Source: Pachypanchax playfairii (taxonomy: Eukaryota; Chordata; Actinopteri; Cyprinodontiformes; Aplocheilidae). From it: DNA of 64,000 nt. The first letter of the stretch is position 1; the number at the start of each line of letters is the position of its first letter. The translations under genes and the position numbers were made by a program. Below are positions 57,325-64,000 of the stretch, in pieces. Where the stretch lies: positions 1,003,770 through 1,067,769 of the forward strand of contig SSNP01000010.1 of assembly GCA_006937955.1 (NCBI GenBank), written 5' to 3'. The notes under the pieces are model-generated. The model did no database searches. It was not told where the DNA came from and worked only from the letters and a program-made list of their open reading frames with translations.

Positions 57325-57386
<62 letters not shown>
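57325..57386. repeat. (GT)n microsatellite
   Basis: About 31 GT units, preceded by the fish-repeat phrase GGTCCCCATAAGGATACC. Confidence 0.95.
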
Positions 57387-57393
<7 letters not shown>

Positions 57394-57817
57394 ATGAGAG
57401 ATAATATACGTTCCAGCTGTAGCTATCAGTCAGTAGAAAACAGACGAAAACTTTGAACAATTGTGTTGTATTTTCTTATTTTTTGCTGTGTTGGCCACAG
57501 AAGGAAACACCATCAGACACACACTGTGCTAAGGAGTGTGGTGCTGGTTTTTTTGGCAGTGCAGCACCACTCCCCACATTATCCTTCCCATAACAGAGAA
57601 AACTGTGAGAACACTTTTAGCCAATCGGATATGAAAAACAGTGCAAGCACTTCTAGCCAATCAGAGGCGAGAAAGGCGGGACCTTGCCTCTACAATTCGC
57701 AAATTCGCCAACGAGAGAACAAATCTTGATGGAAGACCAATTATAAAACCAGGAAGTAGCTCCAACAAAAAGGAAAAAAAACATGACTAAAAGAGGATGA
57801 AGGTTTATACTATTTAC

Positions 57818-57989
57818 CTATTCTGTGTACGTTTATTTGTGGTTTCCAGCTGATATCCAGCAGTCTGCGCTGACGATCCACCTCTTGTTGATAATGAACG
57901 ATTGTTTTTTCAAACTGGGTGAATATTTCTTCAGCAGTAGCAGATAGTAACGCGCTGATAAACTCTCTCAGAGACTGAACTGAAGACAT
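57818..57989 (-). pseudogene. zinc-finger gene exon 1 (coding part)
   Basis: ATG at 57989-57987, 57 codons plus one base, donor GTAAAT. It joins exon 2 at 53527 so that G plus AA restores the glutamate of HRIELPRHYV, the usual arrangement in fish zinc-finger genes of this type. This exon itself is undamaged. Confidence 0.8.
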
Positions 57990-58205
57990 TGTTACTGGAC
58001 AGACTCAGATATTCAACTCAAACACCGAAACCGCCTCTACACGAGGACAAACACGAGGAGCGCTCACGCTGCTAACGCCACACAAAAGAAATTAAAGTAT
58101 TCACTCTTCTTCTTTTATTAAGGCAGTCTGGACGCTTCAGTGTGTGTTTCTGCCACCTGCTGGTTCGTTATGATCCAAAACCTTTAGATGTTTTAGACAC
58201 GTGAT

Positions 58206-59225
58206 CTACTTCAATTAATCAATTTTTATTTATATAGCACCTTTCATACAAATGTAGCACAGAGTGCTTAACACATTAAAAACTACAATTCAATGAAATA
58301 GAAATAGACATGATTGTATCCACTAAAACATGCAACACAGTGAAAAAATAAAGAACTACAGCCCACTATGAGGAGGTGAGCTCTTCAGGAATCCACTAGA
58401 GACCGTATGGTGGACGCATCACTAGAAACACCCAGAGGGATTATCCCACTGGCCCAGCAGACCCAGCAGGTTCAGGTCCAGCATGGACAATCTCATGAAG
58501 AAACACTGGAGATGAGAGTTAAAATCATGTTAAATAAACCCCCCCCCAAAAAAAAAAAATTCAAATAATGAACAAAACAGTTTAAAAGTTAATAAATCAG
58601 TAAAAATTAAGGATTATAAAAAGTACACACACTAATAATAATAAAACTAATAGTATAATTAAAAAGGCTATCTAAAATAGGTACTAAAATAGTAAAATAG
58701 ACTTCAATTAAAAGCCAGGTTAAAAAGAAATGTTTTACGCCTGGTTTTAAAAACTGACTTCTACATTTACCTCGGGTGTTTATATTTTCTTATATAAATG
58801 TCATTTGACACATCCTATATTTGCGCTCCCTTGAGTTCTAACCCTCTTCCCTCCCAATGAATGGTTTTTGAAAATTTTCTGGTAAGAGATTTTTTTTGCT
58901 CTAAATAGCAAATGTCTCTAAATTTTGGCCGTAAGAATACTGACTTAGTGTGATCCCTGTATTCTGCCCTATGAATGATAATGTACAACCCAGACTTCTG
59001 CACAGTAACTGAGGTATGGAAGAACTACGGAACAGTAAAGTATTCGAAGTAATCCAGTGCCTGATTTGCTTTATTTAATACTGTAGTGGATCTTTAACAG
59101 TCTGTACAAGTTTGATTTGTGATTTCCAACTAATTTTGTCATCTGTGATCACCCCTAAGAATTTTATTTCATCCACTCTTCCAATAGTTGCTCCATCTAA
59201 CTGTATATCCTGTATATCCTGTATA
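58206..59225 (-). pseudogene. LINE 3' region with RT C-terminal fragment
   Basis: Minus strand 59225-59060 reads IQLDGATIGRVDEIKFLGV then ITDDKISWKSQIKLV, the conserved segment after the YxDD box in jockey/CR1-like LINEs. A stop follows, and 59000-58815 continues as decayed C-terminal RT sequence. The end near 58206 (AAAGGTGCTATATAAATAAA on the minus strand) is typical of LINE 3' tails. The middle, 58300-58700, may contain other repeats. Confidence 0.65.
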
Positions 59226-59346
59226 TGCTTCGGACTGAGACAGAAGTTGTCCAGAAGGGGTCACGTTGGCCCTGGAAAAGGTCATGAAAACATGCTACGG
59301 GTTAGATAATGACAGAAGAACCTCATTTCCAAGAAAGGCAGAACAT

Positions 59347-60054
59347 TAGCTACGTTTACATGCGCCAAATTTCCCCAATCTGATTAAAATCTTGGTCGAT
59401 CGGAATTCCCAAATCCCTGTTTACATGGACACTAACTGAAATGATCTGATCATGTCATGAGTACACATGCACCAAGCACTCGATCAGGTTAAATGAGTTG
59501 AGCATGCGCACAGCGAGTTGTCTTTCCGGGGGAAGAAAAAAGTAAACAAACTCCGTCCTTTCTGCACGTCTTTCCCGCCCCATCGTGTGCTCGAGCTGAC
59601 TCACATTTTCCCCAATATGGACCTTCTGCAGGTGATTACCTTTATGTTTGGGTTTTTACTGGTCGCATTAACCAAGCTAGCGGCTGAATACATATTGCTA
59701 CTGCTCCTCCGCCCCAGGAGAGGAGAGCAGGATGACAGGATGACTGCACCAGCAGACCACTTCTGTTTACCTCCCGCTATGTTTTCTACTTGGGTCTGCG
59801 AAAGCAGAAAGACGTCACGCTGAAGTTGTACGCATGCGCAGTGGGCTTTTTTCACCCTTTCTTTCTGAATGGGTGTGTACATGCACGTCTATCCGAATGA
59901 AGATCGGACAAAACCACCCCTCTCGATCGGAAGGAAATTTCATTCTGATCAGGGTGCATCGATTCAAAACATTCTGATTGACATGTTTACATGACGTATT
60001 TTTGTTACGATTGGGCGTTTATTCCGATTAAATGGGCCCATGTAAACATAGCTA
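59347..60054 (+). mobile_element. TAGCTACG-ended DNA element, copy 2
   Basis: Ends TAGCTACGTTTACATG and CATGTAAACATAGCTA, 708 bp, homologous to 42368-43077 in opposite orientation. The hydrophobic short frame ([19 protein letters not shown], from 59618) is open here too and runs on to 59823. Confidence 0.82.
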
Positions 60055-61676
60055 GTGTAAAATGTGCATAAAAACACAATGTAATGATTTACAAACGTCA
60101 TAAACCCATTTTATTCCCAGTAGATCATAAATAACAACTCCTTTTCAATTTGATGGCAGAAACTTTAAAACAGTGATGTTATGAGTTACTTTCAGTTCAG
60201 GGATTTCCCTTTCATTACCTCAGGTCAGGGAGGTGTGTAGGCGGTCACTTTTGGGAATAACAGCATGATGCACCATCATGTTATGAAGTAAATCAGTTGC
60301 CCCAGATAACATGAAGAATGAACATTTATGCATTTCTTGCTGCACAAACTGAGCTGAACACAGAAAGGAACAAGTAAAATAAAGATGCAGTCTATCTACA
60401 TGGAAACTACTTTCCGCATTCAACAACCTATTTTACATAATTACACTTAGTGCTATTTAGAAAATTAGATTCAGAAGGAGTGATTTATGGCCTCGGGACT
60501 GTAGTGTACCATCACACAGAAGCGCAGCAGAAAACTGCATAGCAGCACAATTCGCTGCTGGCGTCTCTCCACAAAGCCCTGGTGCTGGGAAGAGAGAGAG
60601 GGAGGAGGAAGAGGGGTCGATATCACCCCCCTGCCTGTCCCTCCTCCAACAGCAGACAAGTTACCTGGAAAAAAACACTGGAAATGTGAGAATTGCACTT
60701 TAAAAATAAAAGCTTGAAAGCATCCAATGTGCTTCGTGTTTAATTGATGTTATGAAACGCTGTGGTGATAAAATGAGGTAACAAGTCGCTGTTTGAATCT
60801 AATCTAACTTGTAAGTAACTCACTTTTTCCTTCTTTATTTCTGTCATCACTATTCATAATTCTCTCAATGTGCTTTTACATCTCAGCTGCAGTTACAGAG
60901 TGAAACTACTTTATCTGAGTGGCCAAATTTAGCATTTTTAATGTAAATAACCAGTGATTTATTATAGTCTAAGTTGTTTACTACAATATTTAACATGTAT
61001 ACATGATTTCTATTTGACTTGGTGTAACTTGTTTCAGAAGCTTTTATTTTGTGTCAGATTACCGGAAGTGTTGTGTGTGAATGAAGGACCTTGACAGTGG
61101 TCCCATGTGGACTTGAGGGGCTCTGCGGCGTGGAGACAGCAGAGGAAAGTGACACATTGAGGGTCTGCTGTGAAACACACGCATCACCTTCCTCTCTCTT
61201 TATTTTTACAGGAGAAACAAGCCACTTCTGAATGAAGAAAGCTTTTTAAAGGACAAATACGACTGGATGAAAGCGGGATAAGTGAATTAATAAGAGAGGA
61301 GGGGGCGTTTCTCTGATGTGAGCCTCTTTGGAAATGACTCAAACCAGGGATATTAATGAAGGAGAAGAAAAGGGATGCAGGAGGATGGGTGATATCTGGG
61401 AGAATCGCATTGCTTTGATCTGATTGTTTTTATGCTGTAGAGTTTAATCACACCTGAATTTAAAAAGTAGCTACACCACCTTCCAGGTAATCTAATCTGG
61501 AGCCTGTAACATCTGGACTAAATTGGTTCCAGCCTGAAAGATTTGTCCTAATCTGCATTTATCTGTAGATATCATGGAAAACCCCGCCCATCTGCCTTTT
61601 ATTCTGTTTTAAACTTGTTTTTAAAATTCGTGTTTTGAGGCATTCGTTGATATTAGTTATAATTTAAATTTTAAAA
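60055..61676. other. upstream region of the trarg1-like gene
   Basis: No coding exon recognised. 61050-61676 may include 5' untranslated sequence; composition becomes less AT-rich toward 61100. No core promoter can be assigned. Confidence 0.35.
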
Positions 61677-62081
61677 ATGGCCATCAACACAGACACCGAC
61701 TTCCAGAAGTCCAACTTGAGTCGTGAGGGCGGAGGATGCGTCCCGCCGGCGAACTTCCAAGAGACGGAGAAACTCCTAGCGGTGACCACCGAGCCCGGGG
61801 GGACCGGGATGAACATGTCCACCTCCTTCACCGTGTCCGTGGACGGTGACAAGGGCCTGGAAACCGACCACAACGGCCACGGGGTCGGTGTGAGATCGGG
61901 CTCGGTCGGTCATCTAGCCGCGGCCACCCCGCTCTCCCCCTCCAAAGCCAGCCTGAGCCCCTCCGACACCGGAAACGCTGCCGGTCAGGAGAAACCCCCG
62001 GATTACCTGATCCTGGTCGTGCTCTCCTGCTTCTGTCCCGTGTGGCCCATCAACATCGTCGCACTAGTGTACTCCTTGATG
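61677..62081 (+). CDS. trarg1: CD225/dispanin family protein, first coding exon (trarg1/tusc5-like)
   Basis: ATG at 61677 (AAAATGGCC), 135 codons, then a strong donor GTGAGT at 62082. Residues 1-105 are a low-complexity, Ser/Thr/Gly-rich cytoplasmic segment. [19 protein letters not shown] (about 107-125) and [11 protein letters not shown] begin the CD225 domain: a membrane-embedded helix with the palmitoylation-type CFC motif. TRARG1 (TUSC5) sits on GLUT4 vesicles and helps recycle them. The DYLIL..CFCPVWP.N pattern is shared with PRRT2, so that paralogue is possible, but mir-22 and aipl1 in the same window favour TUSC5 by synteny. The second CD225 helix must be encoded beyond 64000; I found no exon for it in 62082-64000. 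The exon is GC-rich and CpG-dense in an AT-rich setting. Confidence 0.75.
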
Positions 62082-64000
62082 GTGAGTAAACCTACCGGAT
62101 TAAACTTCTAAGAAAAATAAAAACTGTCAAAGACAAAAAAGTGTCAGCTGGACTGTTATTTGTAGATTAAAACATAAAAAAGCTGAATTTATTTAATTCT
62201 GATATTGATTCTGAATCACTGTAAATCCAAATAATGTTTGATTCTGTTATTGTTTTCCTCTCATAATTATTGATCACTTACAAAATAAAGATTTAATGAA
62301 TTCCTTGATAAAAGATCCACTTTTCAATGGAGATCCCAAAATTATTGACAAATTATAGCAGTTTAAAAATATTCACTCGATCAAAAGCTCAAAATGTAAG
62401 GATCTGAAGTAAAGACGAGTTTTAGAACTACAAATCACCACAGACGCACCGAAACACACATCTGCTTTTATTGGTGAGGCCTTACATGATCTCAGATCAG
62501 CACCCTGATGCTCTGCTTCATTCTATCACACACAGTTTCAGGATACTGATACAGGATGCAGAGATCAGGCAGCTCCATCACTGTAGCTTCATTGTTTTTG
62601 GTAGAATTATACATAGTGATACAAACATCACATGTCAAACAGTTAAATTCAGATATTAAGATTTGTGATGGAACACAAACAAAGTCAGGAAGATTTTATT
62701 TCTCCACGTATCAGAGTTGAGACTCGTTAAAGAAACATCAGATAATGGAGGTTTAACATTAATGTATCGGGACAGCCTGCTTTCACTGATGGAACAATAA
62801 CTAATAAACGATAAGAAATCGGCTTTTAGTTCAGGTTTTAGTTCAGCTATATTTTTGCTAAGCTGAAGCCTTTAATTGGTTGAAAATGCTGCTAATAAGA
62901 AAACCTGCTAAAATTTGGATTCCGACGTCATCCAGGTCACTCCAAGAGATTCAGATTTCTTCAGGCTGATCGATTAACAGTTATCAGAAATGTTTTGTGT
63001 CACATCGGATAATAAAATCAAAAGTTCATTTTTCTTTTTACATTTTAAAATAATGAAGTCGCTTGAAAAGTAACTGGTTCAAATTAAAATAAAGAATATG
63101 TAATTTAATCCCCAGGTTACTCATCTAAATTTTTACATAAATAATATTAACATATGTGTCAAACCTTTAGATATATTAAATATATTTCTGACTAATCTTC
63201 AGCTCTAAACTCAGTCCTTTCCAGCTGTTTAGCTGTCAAAGAATATCAGTTTAGTCGCACCAGGTGACTCTACAACATCCCAGCATGATACTTTCTCCTC
63301 ATTCTGTCTTCAAATCTTTCCTATTGATGTCTTTTACGATAAAAATATGCTTTCAAATATTAAGCATTTGTAATTATAGGGTTTAATGACATGGATTGAA
63401 CATCTGCATCAGGATTCAAATTTTCATTTTTAAAGTCTTTTTTCGCAGCAGAGCCAAGAAGGTTCTGAAAATGTTCTAGGGCTGTTTATGCAACAATGCA
63501 TTATGGCCCAGGACAGCTTGCAGACTGGAGGAGTGAGGTGATCCTCTCGTCTTTTAAAAATCAGGAACCAGAAGATGTTCAGCTGGTATATTCCACCCGA
63601 TCGTTGAGTCTTAGATTCAGGAGGAGTGTGATTTGTAATCGCTGAAATGAGCTTCCTCTGTAAGATCACTCAGTTCATCCTTCAGTACGGGGTGAAGACT
63701 GCTGCCAGTCATTAGTCGCTCGGGGTGAAGTCACTGTCTCTGCAGTGAAAGAAGCTTGAAGGGATTACATGTCACAGCTGGCTTTGGACCAGCATGGTGT
63801 CTCTCTGGAGGTGGATGGTATTACCCCAGTCTCAAATATGTGTTAGAAAATGGATGAATAGTTTTATTTTCATTCATCATTTATTCAACACTATAAGTCA
63901 AAATATCTTTACACTGAGAGCACATTTCATACAGCTTATAGTTCAATACATTTACAGACCATATTTAAGATTTTAGTGCTATCAATTAGAATTCTGTCAT
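62082..64000. other. intron 1 of the trarg1-like gene
   Basis: AT-rich; no exon encoding the rest of the CD225 domain and no recognisable repeat. Confidence 0.5.

Larger units (their letters stand above)
56250..57718. mobile_element. long-inverted-repeat DNA element with SINE, gap and GT run
   Basis: GGCGAATTTGCGAATTG (56258-56274) and its reverse complement CAATTCGCAAATTCGCC (57693-57709) open about 100-bp inverted repeats that also share GGCAAGGTCC and CTCTGATTGGCTAGAAGTG. AATCTTGA occurs just outside both ends (56247 and 57722 regions), consistent with an 8-bp duplication. The SINE at 56287 lies in the left repeat. The centre holds a sequencing gap, a G run and a (GT)n tract. No coding domain seen. 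Confidence 0.65.
50640..57989 (-). pseudogene. C2H2 zinc-finger gene broken by nonsense, frameshifts and transposons
   Basis: Exon 1 (57989-57818) encodes MSSVQSLREFISALL, an amphipathic LFEKTIV/DRQRRLLDI-type leader common in fish zinc-finger proteins, with donor GTAAAT. Exon 2 starts at 53527 (acceptor TTTGTCTGTCCAG) and continues in frame as ELPRHYVRKEEELL with acidic EE/PE repeats. TGA at 53231-53229 stops it, and the same frame reopens to four complete fingers (52956-52626) such as [20 protein letters not shown] and linkers HTGEKP. A 2-bp deletion then shifts frame; fingers 5-7 lie at 52625-52585, 51683-51559 and 50765-50690, split by a hAT and a Harbinger MITE, the last finger degenerate. 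It would have been a nuclear DNA-binding protein. A downstream ATG (53228) could still yield a 200-aa four-finger protein. Confidence 0.85.

Overview
The window is vertebrate, almost certainly teleost, nuclear DNA: mostly AT-rich non-coding sequence, a few intron-containing genes and a dense load of fish-type transposable elements (Tc1, hAT, PIF/Harbinger, piggyBac-like, Gypsy, Penelope, LINE and tRNA-headed SINE sequences). Host content that can be supported is a mir-22 hairpin near the left end, a complete six-exon aipl1 gene (+ strand, 32.7-45.1 kb, 330 aa, all introns GT-AG), a broken C2H2 zinc-finger gene (- strand, 58.0 down to about 50.6 kb), and the first coding exon of a CD225/dispanin gene, best matched to trarg1/tusc5 (+ strand, 61.7 kb). 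From memory, mir-22, TUSC5 and AIPL1 all lie on human 17p13, so the set is consistent with conserved synteny.

Layout. 0-12 kb: mir-22, then non-coding DNA with a SINE bounded by a 12-bp target duplication, a small Harbinger remnant and LINE/SINE pieces. 12.1-15.7 kb: a decayed Gypsy pol on the minus strand, split by a hAT-type MITE (CCTGYGTG duplication) and by a Penelope-like element with RT and GIY-YIG domains, inverted 210-bp terminal repeats and a 13-bp duplication. Each Penelope repeat carries a hammerhead-ribozyme-like core. 15.8-20.7 kb: two apparently identical 2,443-bp stretches on either side of a 10-N gap, almost certainly unmerged contig overlap. 17-21 kb, 38-40 kb and 48-50 kb: Tc1 elements about 1.6 kb long with intact 340-342-aa transposases. 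32.7-45.1 kb: aipl1, whose 7.8-kb third intron holds a hAT element (itself split by a Tc1), a LINE fragment, a MITE and a Gypsy fragment. 45.3-50.4 kb: TTAA-flanked MITEs with nested SINE and Tc1. 50.6-58.0 kb: the zinc-finger gene, with Harbinger and hAT MITEs in its finger array and two more DNA elements in its intron. 58.2-60.1 kb: a LINE 3' end and a second copy of the TAGCTACG MITE. 61.7 kb: GC-rich trarg1-like exon 1.

The host genes do not form a unit such as an operon. aipl1 is a photoreceptor co-chaperone, mir-22 a conserved microRNA and trarg1 a membrane-trafficking adaptor. The main story is mobile-element biology: target duplications let several nested insertions be ordered, the Tc1 copies look recent and possibly competent, and the Penelope element pairs an RT/GIY-YIG gene with candidate self-cleaving RNAs. 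All family calls come from reading motifs; no database search was run.
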